NCBI RefSeq assembly: GCF_039545795.1
Contig: NZ_CP154260.1
Span: 4,345,001 to 4,409,000, forward strand
Reading direction: 5' to 3'
Length of the DNA: 64,000 bases
From: Chitinophaga niabensis
Lineage (GTDB): Bacteria > Bacteroidota > Bacteroidia > Chitinophagales > Chitinophagaceae
A program made the translations under genes and the position numbers. Below are positions 17,301 to 25,218 of the stretch, piece by piece. A model generated the notes under the pieces. It saw only the letters and a list, made by a program, of their open reading frames with translations. It ran no database searches and was not told where the DNA came from. Position 1 is the stretch's first letter. Each line of letters starts with the position of its first letter.

Positions 17301-20300
17301 TGGCAGGGATGGTTACCTTAGCCGGGAATACACCATTAAAGTCTGCAGGCAAAGCTGTGGAAGTTCCGGCTACTGCCAGATCAATATCCAGTGCCTCAGC
17401 AGTAGTGGTACCTCCCGGAAGGCTGAAAGTGATGGTGACATTGCTGCCTTCTGTTACAGTAGTAGCACCCGTGATCGTGATCAGCTTACTGGCTGTTACA
17501 TCTGTAATAGCTACGTTGGAAGATATGGTTACTGCTTCACCGAATATGGTAGCAGTAGCCCTGATCTCTAACGTCTCGTTTGGTTCTATAATTTGATCGG
17601 TATTCGCAGTAAGGGTGAAGGTGGCTTCACTACCTCCTGCAGGGATGGTAACTGTTGCGGGCAGGGTGTATTCTGTGCCCAGCAAAGTAGCTACGGTTCC
17701 TGTACCGCTCGTTAAGCTGATAGTTTGTGCTGCTGAAGTAATAATACTAGCGGGCAGACTTACTTTCACCTGGATACTGCCGCCTTCTGCCACTGTGGAG
17801 GCATCAGGGGTTAGGGTCAGCTGTTTGTTGGCTGAGGTACCTGTAGCATCTGTGATGTTCACCGTGGTACCAGTTACAGTAATGCCGGTGGCTGTGCCGT
17901 TCAGGATCAGGGATTCTGTGTTCTCCAGGATCAGGTCTGTATTGGCTGTGATGTCTACAAATCCATCGGCATCACCAGCCGCAATGGTGATTGTACCTAA
18001 AGCACCATGGTCAGTAGCACCCGCAACAGATGCGCCATCTTTAGATAACACCACATTGATGGGAGTTGAAGCTGTAAGTGATCCCTGCAATGTAGCGGTG
18101 ATGCGAACTGAACTACCTTCCGCCACATTTGCAGCAGCAGCGCTGAGTACAATGGTAGCACCTGCCAGATCAGCATCTATAATATCCAGATCAACATTTC
18201 TGGTAAATGTATAACCCAGTGAAGATGGCACCAGTATCAGTTTCTCCTGGTTCTCAATAATGCCATCTGCTTTTGGTTGAACAGATAGTGTTGAGGTATT
18301 ACCATTTGCAGGAATGGTCACCGATAAAGGATATACATTCCCCACAAAGTCCCCGGCAGCAGCATCGGTTCCCAGCCCCGGTGTTAATTGGATCACCAGA
18401 GGGTCCTGGGTTGTGATGCCCAAAGGCAAACTGAATGCATAGTTAGCCGTAAGTCCTTCTGCTATAGATACAGCATTACCAACGGTAATCGTTTTATTTG
18501 CCGCTGTACCTGTAGCATCTTTAATAGTTATCTGCGTAGTAGCCGTTTTATCTTCATCGAAGATCCTCGAACTCGCAGTGATATCTAATAACTCATCTGG
18601 CTCCAGTACATTATCCGTATTGGCCGTCAGGTCGAATGAAATTTCATGTCCGCCTGCCGGTATCTTAACATTAACAGGTAATATCGTGTATTCTGTACCC
18701 AGCAAGGTTACAGAACTGGCAGTAAGGTCAATACTCAGTTCTTCCGAAGTAGTGATACTACCCGGTAAGCGAATCCATACTTTCACGGTATTACCTTCTG
18801 TAATATCAGTGGTAACAGGCGTTAAAGTAATATTCTTATTAGCTGAAACAGCGCTTGTAGCGTCATTAACATTTAAGGTTACCGGAGCAATAATGTATCC
18901 GGTAGCTGTACCGCCAAGTTCCAGTGTCTCCTGTCTTTCCAGGATATCATCAGGAACTGCACTGATAGTAAAGGGCAGGGAACTGGAGGAACCGGCCAGG
19001 ATGGTTACAGTAGCCGGCAAAACAATATCATCATCAATGGCACTACCGGAAATCCTTTGTGGGGTGATCACAATATCTGTTAACGCTACGCCGGATTGCA
19101 GGGTTGCCGTTACTGTTGCAGTCCCTCCTTCTGTAACATCTGATGCAGTGAATTCGATAACAGGGTTTATTCCATCCTTGATATTAACGATTAAAGGAGA
19201 TAGGCTATAAGGAGTACCCACTATATCACCATCTGCTGTAATAATCAACTGTTCGTCCGTTTCTGCTAATGCATCCGTTTTGAGTTTCAGATCAAAGGTG
19301 ACTACATCCTGAAACGGCGGAAGCGTAACGGTAAGCGGTAATTCATAATCTGCCGCTGTAATATTAATATCTGTACTGGCAGTGCCGATCGTAAAGGTGA
19401 TAGGTTCGGAAGACAAGTCACCTACTGCTGTGATTTTCAACTGAACTGTCTCCCCTTCCGTATAATCAGTCAAACCATCCACGGTTTCAAGGAAATATTC
19501 AAATCTGCCAGGGGTCACAACATTCCCGTCATTGATCAGCAGGGTAGCCGTAGTAGCCGTAAAACCCGGTGAGCTTGCCTTTATGACAAGCTTCTCCTGA
19601 AGTTCCAACCAGTTGTCCGGTAAAATTTCAAAAAGATTGAACGCTGCATAATCCATTCCCGGGTAAAAATGGATCTTAAAATCCGCCGGGTCAGGATAGT
19701 AATAATCATCTATGTTCACTGTAGAAGTTGGATCAATTTCCAATTCCACATCAAATGCGAAATCCGTTGCATAAGGCAACCGGACAATTATACCTGGATT
19801 AGCATCTCCTTCCGTCATCTGAGTAATTGCAGGATCTCCGAATTCAAGTGTAAGGTTCACCGCTTCCTGGATAACATCCAGCTGGCCACTGTTCACCGCA
19901 AAACCTGTACTGGAGCCATTATACACCAACGATTCCTGTAACTCCAGTTTAGCATCGGAAGCAACAGGCAAGGTAAAAGAGATATTATTTCCAGCAGCCG
20001 GAATGGTCATGCCGGATGGAAATGCAACACCAAAATCGGTAGGGTCTGTAGTACTTGAAAAATCCTCCGTCATGGCAATCACAACAGGCAACTCTGTTGT
20101 CACGCCTATTGGCAGGCTGGCAGTGATGGTAGCGTTATTCCCTTCTGTAGTAGCCGGAGAAGTGAAAGTGATGATCTTGTTAGCAGGGTTTAATCCTGTT
20201 GTATCAATGATACTGATAGTGGTAGTATGTGTTCTGTTAATGCCTGATATGGTTGCGGTAGCTGTGATATCAAGACTTTCCGTTGCCGGCTCCAATATCC

Positions 20301-21918
20301 GGTCTGCTGTTGCATCAAAATCAAATTCATAAAAAAGACTGCCGGCAGGAATAGTAACCGTAGCAGGAATAACACTGTGGTCTGTTGCTTCCGCATCCGC
20401 CGTTCCTTTAGCCAGGGTAACCACCACATCCGTTAATAAGGGAGTGCCGGACATCCTTACTTTCACTTTCATGCTCTTTCCTTCTTCCAGTGTAGTCTGC
20501 GCCGGCTCTATGAACAGGTCATTCGCATCATCATCTTCAATCGTATAAATAACATCGGTAACAGTGCCTAACTGCAGATGCGGAGAACAATCATTCGTTA
20601 ATTCCACCCGCAAAGTTTTGTTCGGGTCCAGGTCATCATCTCCTTTGATCAGGATATTGTTCAAAGGAAAGTTACCCGGTACAAAAGTGTAATCACCCGC
20701 GGGGATCAGTATTTTGGCATATAACACTTCATAATCCGTACCTGCCACCGCATCATTTGTTCCGCTGGTGGTAGGGTATACTTTCACAGTAGCCAGCTGG
20801 GGAAGGTTAAACCTGGCGCCGCTTACCTTTAAGGTAAGGTTGCTGATCACATGTGTATTATCTCCTTCCGGTCCGGAAGGGTTAGCATCAGATAATTCAA
20901 TAGTAGCTTTACCGAAGGGGAAATGGGTAAATCCGGGAGGCGGGTTCGGGTCCTGCACAAAAACATTCTTCAATTCAGTAGAATCAAAACCAACGGCAAA
21001 ACGTTTGATCGCGTGATTGATCTCCATGGCTGTGGCGTCCATAAAAACGGCTTTGTGCACTGCCACTCCCTGGGCCTGTGGTACTATATTGATATTATTG
21101 CTTAACAGGAACCCGGGATTCACTTTTGTGTCCCTGCTATTTGTAGGGCCTGCAAACCAGGAGGTGAAGCCGGCATTTGTTTTGAATACATTTACACCTT
21201 CCGGTCCGGAGGGGCAGGATGCGTTGTCTCTTTTATACCCTACTATGCTCTTGATCGTCTGAGCAGGGTCAGGCATACCCTGATTAAGATATGGATCAAA
21301 AACAACGGATGTTTCACCGGAGAAGAAACCTGTGCTACAATCCTCAGTACCCATCCAGTTTCGTTGGGATAAATAAATATGAATGTAATATTGCCCTCCC
21401 CTTTCTGCACCAACAGGACCATTCAGCGCTTCTTCATCTGAACTGATAAAAAAATCAATATTATAATAAGAGGTTCCGTTTACATAAGTATATACGGTGG
21501 TAACATTATAAGTGGCGCTGTTGAGGTTCTGGAAAGAAGATAAGGTCACAATCTTGTAGGGATTTCCCAGCGAACCATCCCCATATACATCTGATATCTC
21601 GCAGGCTTTCACATACTTGGGCGTCTTCTCCTGAAATGGCCCAAACCGTTGTTCCAGGGTGAAATAGGTCCTTAAACCGATATCTTCCTTCGGCAGGCTA
21701 TTATCCAGGTTATACTGGTCCACTCCTTTCCGCCTGACCAGTATACAGCTATCCCTTACTTCAATACGCAGGTTATTATCAAGGGCGGTACCTCCCGTAG
21801 GGTTGATAACGGCCGTCTGCGCCTGGGCATGTACTTCTCCGCAAAGGAAAAAGAAAGCCATAATGGCTACAATAGCGAAACGCAGATGGTTTGCACCCGC
21901 ATACCGCGGTTTTTTCAT
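11359..21918 (-). CDS. giant Calx-beta repeat adhesin with T9SS type B sorting domain
   Basis: About 3,519 residues. Order: signal peptide (FAIVAIMAFFFLCGEVHAQA), an N-terminal region of roughly 320 residues with no known domain, then 27 Calx-beta-like units of 85-115 residues recognised by a (T/A)EG...(I/V) start and a TDxxxExxE core, then a C-terminal gliding-motility CHU_C/type B sorting domain (GLSPNGDGKNDVLFIENLE; NRWGGTIFK; GSYFYVLHVWD). Units 6-23 form six copies of a three-domain block of about 1,010 bp, three of them nearly identical. Calx-beta folds bind calcium through acidic loops, so a calcium-stiffened surface adhesin is inferred. The PorP/SprF partner follows after 10 bp. I start at the Met at 21918, which sits just before the signal peptide's KK; 21939 is an alternative. 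A good minus-strand promoter lies at 22168-22199. Confidence 0.93.
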   Translation of the reverse strand: MKKPRYAGANHLRFAIVAIMAFFFLCGEVHAQAQTAVINPTGGTALDNNLRIEVRDSCILVRRKGVDQYNLDNSLPKEDIGLRTYFTLEQRFGPFQEKTPKYVKACEISDVYGDGSLGNPYKIVTLSSFQNLNSATYNVTTVYTYVNGTSYYNIDFFISSDEEALNGPVGAERGGQYYIHIYLSQRNWMGTEDCSTGFFSGETSVVFDPYLNQGMPDPAQTIKSIVGYKRDNASCPSGPEGVNVFKTNAGFTSWFAGPTNSRDTKVNPGFLLSNNINIVPQAQGVAVHKAVFMDATAMEINHAIKRFAVGFDSTELKNVFVQDPNPPPGFTHFPFGKATIELSDANPSGPEGDNTHVISNLTLKVSGARFNLPQLATVKVYPTTSGTNDAVAGTDYEVLYAKILIPAGDYTFVPGNFPLNNILIKGDDDLDPNKTLRVELTNDCSPHLQLGTVTDVIYTIEDDDANDLFIEPAQTTLEEGKSMKVKVRMSGTPLLTDVVVTLAKGTADAEATDHSVIPATVTIPAGSLFYEFDFDATADRILEPATESLDITATATISGINRTHTTTISIIDTTGLNPANKIITFTSPATTEGNNATITASLPIGVTTELPVVIAMTEDFSSTTDPTDFGVAFPSGMTIPAAGNNISFTLPVASDAKLELQESLVYNGSSTGFAVNSGQLDVIQEAVNLTLEFGDPAITQMTEGDANPGIIVRLPYATDFAFDVELEIDPTSTVNIDDYYYPDPADFKIHFYPGMDYAAFNLFEILPDNWLELQEKLVIKASSPGFTATTATLLINDGNVVTPGRFEYFLETVDGLTDYTEGETVQLKITAVGDLSSEPITFTIGTASTDINITAADYELPLTVTLPPFQDVVTFDLKLKTDALAETDEQLIITADGDIVGTPYSLSPLIVNIKDGINPVIEFTASDVTEGGTATVTATLQSGVALTDIVITPQRISGSAIDDDIVLPATVTILAGSSSSLPFTISAVPDDILERQETLELGGTATGYIIAPVTLNVNDATSAVSANKNITLTPVTTDITEGNTVKVWIRLPGSITTSEELSIDLTASSVTLLGTEYTILPVNVKIPAGGHEISFDLTANTDNVLEPDELLDITASSRIFDEDKTATTQITIKDATGTAANKTITVGNAVSIAEGLTANYAFSLPLGITTQDPLVIQLTPGLGTDAAAGDFVGNVYPLSVTIPANGNTSTLSVQPKADGIIENQEKLILVPSSLGYTFTRNVDLDIIDADLAGATIVLSAAAANVAEGSSVRITATLQGSLTASTPINVVLSKDGASVAGATDHGALGTITIAAGDADGFVDITANTDLILENTESLILNGTATGITVTGTTVNITDATGTSANKQLTLTPDASTVAEGGSIQVKVSLPASIITSAAQTISLTSGTGTVATLLGTEYTLPATVTIPAGGSEATFTLTANTDQIIEPNETLEIRATATIFGEAVTISSNVAITDVTASKLITITGATTVTEGSNVTITFSLPGGTTTAEALDIDLAVAGTSTALPADFNGVFPAKVTIPANGDHIDLTLSAKTDGVIEALEKLELIPSATGGFTFSKNVELDVVDNDLSGASILLTTSSANLLEGGTATITATLQGGLIAGSDIVITLSKAGTSAVANDEHNALTTITIPATQSAGTFTLTANTDDLLEPSENLDIAGMASGFTVIPVTVNIADLNGQNSNNKIFTITPVAASVPEGSSTVVKISLPSPHRTQDALTITLSRGALSSASLQTSEYNDFTGSVVIPAGGNEVTFNLDALTDNSIEPTEQLQLEATAMVYGTSITAKTTVSITDVTASKLITISGAATVTEGGNATITFSLPGGITTAEALDIDLAVAGTSSALPADFNGVFPTKVTIPANGDHIDLTLSAKTDGIIEALEKLELIPGATGGFTFNKNVELDVVDNDATGATIVLSAAATNVAEGSSVRITATIQGSLTSATSITVVLSKDGASVADAADHGALGTITITAGVADGFVDITANTDLILENTESLILNGTATGFTVTGTTVNITDATGTSANKQLTLTPDASTVAEGGSIQVKVSLPANIITSAAQTISLTSGTGTVATLLGTEYTLPATVTIPAGGSEATFTLTANTDQIIEPNETLEIRATATIFGEAVTISSNVAITDVTASKLITITSVTTVTEGSNVTITFSLPGGTTTAGALDIDLAVAGTSTALPADFNGIFPTKVTIPANGDHIDLTLSAKTDGVIEALEKLELIPSATGGFTFNKNVELDVVDNDAAGATIVLTTAAANVAEGNTVRITATIQGSLISSTNITIALTKDGASVADATDHGALGTITIAAGAADGFVDITANTDLILENTESLILNGTATGFTVTGTTVNITDATGTSANKQLTLTPDASTVAEGGSIQVKVSLPANIITSAAQTISLTSGTGTVATLLGTEYTLPATVTIPAGGSEATFTLTANTDQIIEPNETLEIKATATIFGEAVTTSSNVAITDVTASKLITISGATTVTEGNSTTIIFSLPGGITTAEAIEINLAPGINTPAVVAADLNGGIPDKVIIPAGGNDATLTIQANTDGVIETVEKLHLIPSAAGGFTFSQDVSLDVLDENHSGTITFTSNTAAVLEAKGVATITVSLPGVLTAGSDIQVNITKGSSTASLSDHSALPASVTIVTGQHETTFTVSAPMDLILEGTENLVLEGSALGYGVSGTTIQIEDSTHRDPLNTVISLHPNGSSIAEGTTGHFYVSLPPNVESSTPVTVQLAKAGASSTAADTDHTNIPASITIPANNNTSANFDISAVIDGIIEPIETVQVDGVVPAGFTFASAGIDITDATGLTLANRQIRITIDSTILHEGNTSKVIFALPTGITSATDIAITVSAYSSFSANAADFTLTPNTVILPKDVNEVTVVLEAIEDNTDEPDEQLRLTGTAASFTVLHSNTVSIPGSGAPAVTVTAVKTTDASEPSTPGVFTIKLPGSTAAPADITVNYTVTGSAVSNEDYEPLSGVAIIKAGDNGATVPVVVKDDQIIEGDETLQLTIQSASFVHFGNTIAANVDNTGGAGMLILDDENIAEGRKILIEKISDASEPSGNGSVRVRFAHAQFTATVPVTVTYTVSGTAAADVDYNALSGTVTIPAGDNDAIIHIVPKDDTDLEGTETIIIQLTGASAGLPLATQQQATVNLADNDMMTVEVSAPASVTEGTAIPVKVRASQITPVDMPVIISLQHDAFRTVTTSATFTITIPANQQEATLNVVPDDNDINDDNGFVNLTIQPFAGAGQPYGIGTKATAATIVTDNDPLEISFKVDTARVKEGNAAITPLGFTVKLNRMSSRVINLNYQFADAFEGAGADKDPMRARAGEDFQSHITSLAIAPMQLEAEIVVPVIGDVDSEIDQLFAIRLLTATVASSENAPSVVNPLVAVGIIQNDDQPIEMEIKVNKGLSPNGDGKNDVLFIENLEKYVQNEIVIVNRWGGTIFKTSNYNNQSNNFSGRANTGGGSGSNLPDGSYFYVLHVWDSSGNMTRHTGYIVLKR
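14450..18180 (-). repeat. ~1,010-bp intragenic tandem super-repeats
   Basis: Within the adhesin gene, equivalent points recur at 14585, 15593 and 17615 and, for another domain, at 15278, 16286 and 17300: spacings 1008, 1014 and 2022 bp. The block between about 16.3 and 17.1 kb is a more diverged copy of the same unit. Near identity at DNA level over hundreds of bases shows recent duplication or gene conversion. Confidence 0.85.
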
Positions 21919-22167
21919 AGGTAAGGATAGGACTAACATAAAACTTTAAATTTCTTTACATCCATACTAGATATCTCGAGGCTGACGTTATATCCCGGCT
22001 AATACATTTTCCGGTAGTGGAACTTCACTGTAGTGGGTAATCTGCACAGGCAAGATGGCCCTTTTCCCTTCTTTAGATTCTTAACTCCTTCTATTCCAAA
22101 CGTTTATTCTACGTCAATGACTCCAAATAGTAATATGTAACAAACTGGTATTAACTGCACCAGATAG

Positions 22168-22199
22168 CAAATGTATATTATTTATAATATTAATGCAAA
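22168..22199 (-). promoter_or_regulatory. promoter of the giant adhesin operon
   Basis: CAAATGTA (22168-22175), 20 bp, CAAA (22196-22199) on the plus strand, i.e. TTTG-N20-TACATTTG on the minus strand. It predicts a leader of about 240 nt before the adhesin start, long for this phylum. Confidence 0.6.
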
Positions 22200-22308
22200 T
22201 ATTAATTTAGGATATTTTATATGTATATTAAGCAGTTACTCTCAGGGCAGGGATCTTTTTTTAAGAGAGGTTTAATAGAAAGCATTATGTAGAAAGTAGA
22301 AATAAAGG

Positions 22309-22316
22309 TAGATTTG
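22309..22316 (+). promoter_or_regulatory. -7 element upstream of ahcY
   Basis: TAGATTTG matches TAnnTTTG and lies 17 bp before the ahcY ATG. No convincing upstream TTTG box is seen at the normal spacing, so confidence is moderate. Confidence 0.4.
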
Positions 22317-22332
22317 CCAAAAATTTACTGGA

Positions 22333-23661
22333 ATGTCCACAATTGCTAAATCCAAGATTGATTTGAGCCTCAAATACAAAGTTAAAGACATGTCTTTGGC
22401 AGAGTGGGGTCGCAAAGAAATAGAACTGGCGGAAGCCGAAATGCCGGGTTTGATGGCCCTGCGTGAAGAGTATGGTAAATCTCAGCCCCTGAAAGGTGCG
22501 CGTATTGCCGGTTGCTTACACATGACCATTCAAACAGCTGTGCTGATCGAAACCCTGGTAGCCCTGGGTGCAGAAGTACAATGGAGCTCCTGCAATATTT
22601 TCTCTACCCAAGACCACGCTGCTGCTGCTATTGCTGCTGCAGGTATCCCTGTTTATGCATGGAAAGGTCTTAGTGAAGAAGATTTCAACTGGTGTATTGA
22701 ACAAACTCTGTTCTTTGGCAGCACTGATCGTCCTCTGAACATGATCCTGGATGATGGTGGTGACCTCACCAATATGGTTTTTGACGTTTATCCTGAACTG
22801 ATCCAGCATATTAAAGGTCTTAGCGAAGAAACTACTACCGGCGTTCACCGTCTGTATGAAAGAATGAAAGCCGGCACTTTACCTATGCCAGCTATCAATA
22901 TCAATGACTCCGTTACCAAATCCAAATTTGATAATAAATATGGTTGCCGCGAATCCTGCGTAGATGCTATCCGTCGTGCTACGGATGTAATGATTGCAGG
23001 TAAGGTTGCTGTAGTTGCTGGTTTTGGTGATGTGGGTAAAGGTTCTGCCGAGTCTCTCGCAGGTGCCGGTGCCCGTGTTATTGTAACTGAAATTGACCCG
23101 ATCTGTGCGCTGCAGGCTGCTATGGAAGGTTACGAAGTGAAAAAGATGGCGGATGCTGTAAAAGAAGCAGACATCATCGTAACAACCACCGGTTGCCGTG
23201 ATATCATCACCGGCGAACACTTCAAAGCGATGAAAGATAAAGCCATCGTTTGTAACATCGGTCACTTCGATATCGAAATTGATGTTTCCTGGTTGAACAC
23301 CAACTACGGTCACACTAAAGTGGAGATCAAACCTCAGGTAGATAAATATACCATTGATGGTAAAGATATCATCCTGCTGGCTGAAGGCCGCCTGGTGAAC
23401 CTGGGTTGTGCTACCGGTCACCCTTCTTTTGTGATGAGTAACTCCTTCACTAACCAAACACTCGCTCAGCTTGAACTGTGGTTGAACACAGACAAGTACG
23501 AGAACAAGGTATATGTACTGCCTAAACACCTGGATGAAAAAGTAGCCCGCCTCCATCTGAAAAAGATCGGCGTTGAGCTGGATGTGCTGACTAACACACA
23601 ATCCACTTACCTGGGCATTCCGGTTGAAGGTCCGTTCAAACCTGAATACTACCGTTACTAG
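22333..23661 (+). CDS. ahcY: adenosylhomocysteinase (SAH hydrolase)
   Basis: Hydrolyses S-adenosylhomocysteine to adenosine and homocysteine, NAD-bound, cytosolic; closes the methylation cycle. The 442-residue product shows the NAD-binding loop [20 protein letters not shown] near residues 233-252, the N-terminal substrate region ([34 protein letters not shown]) and the conserved C-terminal [10 protein letters not shown]. Strong codon bias toward highly expressed codons. It ends with its own terminator at 23687-23712. No SAH-responsive riboswitch structure was recognised in the short leader. Confidence 0.97.
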   Translation: MSTIAKSKIDLSLKYKVKDMSLAEWGRKEIELAEAEMPGLMALREEYGKSQPLKGARIAGCLHMTIQTAVLIETLVALGAEVQWSSCNIFSTQDHAAAAIAAAGIPVYAWKGLSEEDFNWCIEQTLFFGSTDRPLNMILDDGGDLTNMVFDVYPELIQHIKGLSEETTTGVHRLYERMKAGTLPMPAININDSVTKSKFDNKYGCRESCVDAIRRATDVMIAGKVAVVAGFGDVGKGSAESLAGAGARVIVTEIDPICALQAAMEGYEVKKMADAVKEADIIVTTTGCRDIITGEHFKAMKDKAIVCNIGHFDIEIDVSWLNTNYGHTKVEIKPQVDKYTIDGKDIILLAEGRLVNLGCATGHPSFVMSNSFTNQTLAQLELWLNTDKYENKVYVLPKHLDEKVARLHLKKIGVELDVLTNTQSTYLGIPVEGPFKPEYYRY

Positions 23662-23686
23662 TAGATCTTAAAGATCTGATCATAGG

Positions 23687-23712
23687 AAAAGCAGCCCCAG
23701 CGGGCTGCTTTT
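23687..23712 (+). terminator. ahcY terminator
   Basis: AAAAGCAGCCC-cagc-GGGCTGCTTTT: 11-bp perfect stem with flanking A and T runs. Confidence 0.9.
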
Positions 23713-23716
23713 CTGA

Positions 23717-23799
23717 TTATAAGGCTATAGGCTTATAATGGTATAATATAAGGCTATAGACTTATAATGGGGTATTATAAGGTTATAGGCTTATATTTG
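23717..23799 (+). promoter_or_regulatory. three operator-like repeats and promoter of the SatD-like gene
   Basis: Three copies of TTATAAGGCTATAGGCTTAT with small changes begin at 23717, 23746 and 23775, exactly 29 bp apart; each has inverted arms TATAAG/CTTATA. The third copy runs into the -7 box TATATTTG (23792-23799), which lies nine bases before the SatD-like ATG. This is what a self-binding repressor's operator would look like. Confidence 0.6.
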
Positions 23800-23807
23800 T
23801 ATAAGCC

Positions 23808-24437
23808 ATGAAAAAACAAGCAGCCGTAATAACCGGCGATATTATTCAATCCTCCCTGCTGAAAGCCACGCAGCGTAAGCATTTCCAGAAAATACTGGAA
23901 AGGGTTTTCGCGGCCATAAAGGAAAAGGATGCTACTTTCAGGGCAGAACAGTACCGGGGAGACAGTTTCCAGGCGGTATTCATTCAAAATCCAGAACTGG
24001 CGCTATACAGCGGCCTGCTATTACAGGCATGGCTCCGAAAAGAAAATTTCCAGGTACGCATATCCATTGGTACAGGCGATATTACTTTTACCTCAAAAAA
24101 CGTTGTTACATCAGATGGTACGGCCTTTCAACATTCGGGCCCCTACCTGGATGAGCTGAAGAAAAAGAACGGGCTCATCTCTATTGTTAGCCCCCATTCC
24201 GCTGTTAACCAGGAATGGGCTATTCACAGCCAGGTGCTTTCTTTCCTGATCGAACGCTGGAGCGCTCCACAGGCAGAAGCCATACTGGAACAACTGAACG
24301 GACTTACCCAGGCGCAAACCGCTGAGAAGCTGAAGATCCGCCAGCCGGCTGTCAATCAAAGATTACAGGCAGCAGGGTGGCAGGTGATCACCATGATCAT
24401 CAGCAGGTTTGAGCTACAGATTTCATCTATGTTTTAG
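23808..24437 (+). CDS. SatD-like protein: cyclase-like domain plus C-terminal HTH
   Basis: 209 residues. The N-terminal two thirds has AVITGDIIQS, RAEQYRGDSFQAV and RISIGTGDITF, a pattern that resembles the two-Asp metal site of class III nucleotide-cyclase folds and fits the SatD family. The C-terminal 45 residues form a helix-turn-helix (LTQAQTAEKLKIRQPAVNQR). It is followed by a DUF3307 membrane protein, the usual partner of SatD-like genes, and preceded by three operator-like repeats, so I infer an autoregulated transcription factor that senses or makes a small molecule. SatD was first named in an acid-stress locus of Streptococcus mutans; its biochemistry is not established. Family assignment is from memory of sequence pattern. 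Confidence 0.65.
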   Translation: MKKQAAVITGDIIQSSLLKATQRKHFQKILERVFAAIKEKDATFRAEQYRGDSFQAVFIQNPELALYSGLLLQAWLRKENFQVRISIGTGDITFTSKNVVTSDGTAFQHSGPYLDELKKKNGLISIVSPHSAVNQEWAIHSQVLSFLIERWSAPQAEAILEQLNGLTQAQTAEKLKIRQPAVNQRLQAAGWQVITMIISRFELQISSMF

Positions 24438-24473
24438 TGAATTTCGATTTGCAAAATTCATCCATGTTTTAAA
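24421..24473 (+). promoter_or_regulatory. direct and inverted repeat between SatD-like and DUF3307 genes
   Basis: TTCATC(T/C)ATGTTTTA occurs at 24421-24435 and again at about 24458-24472, and GAATTT...AAATTC forms an inverted pair between them. It covers the end of the SatD-like gene and the 46-bp gap; possible secondary operator or mRNA structure. Confidence 0.35.
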
Positions 24474-24483
24474 ACCATATCTT

Positions 24484-25209
24484 ATGCTTTTATTGATTAA
24501 ATGGCTCTGCGCCCACCTTATAGGTGACTTCGCGCTGCAAACCACCGGTTTTGTTCAACACAAACGGCGCCATAAAGCTGCATCGCCCTTTCTTTACATT
24601 CACTCCATCATGCATGGTGTGCTGATCTATGTTTTCACCGGCTGGTGGCAGGAATGGATCATTCCGGCAATCGTTGCCGTCTCCCATTTTCTGATAGACT
24701 GGTGGAAAGTATACCGGAAAGACAATGCCCGCAACTTTCTCATCGACCAGGCTTTGCATGTACTGGTGATACTGGTATTGTGGATCCAGGTATCCTCAGG
24801 ATGGGCCAGGGTACTACCTTTCCTGTCTGGCATCCTGGAAGACAAAACCGTATGGGCCATCCTGTTGGGTTATGTGGCCGTGATATGGCCTATTTCATTC
24901 CTCCTGGGTTTTACCACCAAACGCTGGCGGGACCAGGTGGCAGATGCAAGGTTCACCAACAGCAGGGCTTCCCTGAGTGAAGCCGGAAGATGGATCGGTA
25001 TCTTTGAAAGGATACTGGTGCTTACTTTTATTGTCACAGATCATTATGAAGGCATTGGCTTCCTGATCGCAGCGAAATCTATCCTTCGCTTCAATGATCT
25101 GAAGGATAATGAGAACCGCAGAGAAACGGAATACATCCTCATTGGTACGCTGATGAGTTTCTCTGCCTCTATTTTCGCAGGACTTGTAGTAAAGTTTTTA
25201 TTGGCGTAA
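24484..25209 (+). CDS. DUF3307 multi-pass membrane protein
   Basis: About 241 residues with six hydrophobic segments. Near the N-terminus it carries polar residues in membrane context: H11-L-I-G-D15 and Q19, H40/H44 (YIHSIMH), then SHFLIDWWK and LIDQALHV. This H/D spacing is what DUF3307 and related YdjM-like predicted metal-dependent membrane hydrolases show. I start at Met 24484 because the 25 upstream residues overlap the SatD-like gene and are polar junk. The SatD-like gene precedes it and pdxJ follows after 9 bp, so a three-gene operon is likely. Enzymatic activity is unproven. Confidence 0.75.
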   Translation: MLLLIKWLCAHLIGDFALQTTGFVQHKRRHKAASPFLYIHSIMHGVLIYVFTGWWQEWIIPAIVAVSHFLIDWWKVYRKDNARNFLIDQALHVLVILVLWIQVSSGWARVLPFLSGILEDKTVWAILLGYVAVIWPISFLLGFTTKRWRDQVADARFTNSRASLSEAGRWIGIFERILVLTFIVTDHYEGIGFLIAAKSILRFNDLKDNENRRETEYILIGTLMSFSASIFAGLVVKFLLA

Positions 25210-25218
25210 TTTTGCTGC

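Noticed and set aside
11951..19210. Many long plus-strand frames across the adhesin region
   Set aside because: They repeat with the 1-kb period of the minus-strand gene and arise from its composition; none has a promoter or a family motif.
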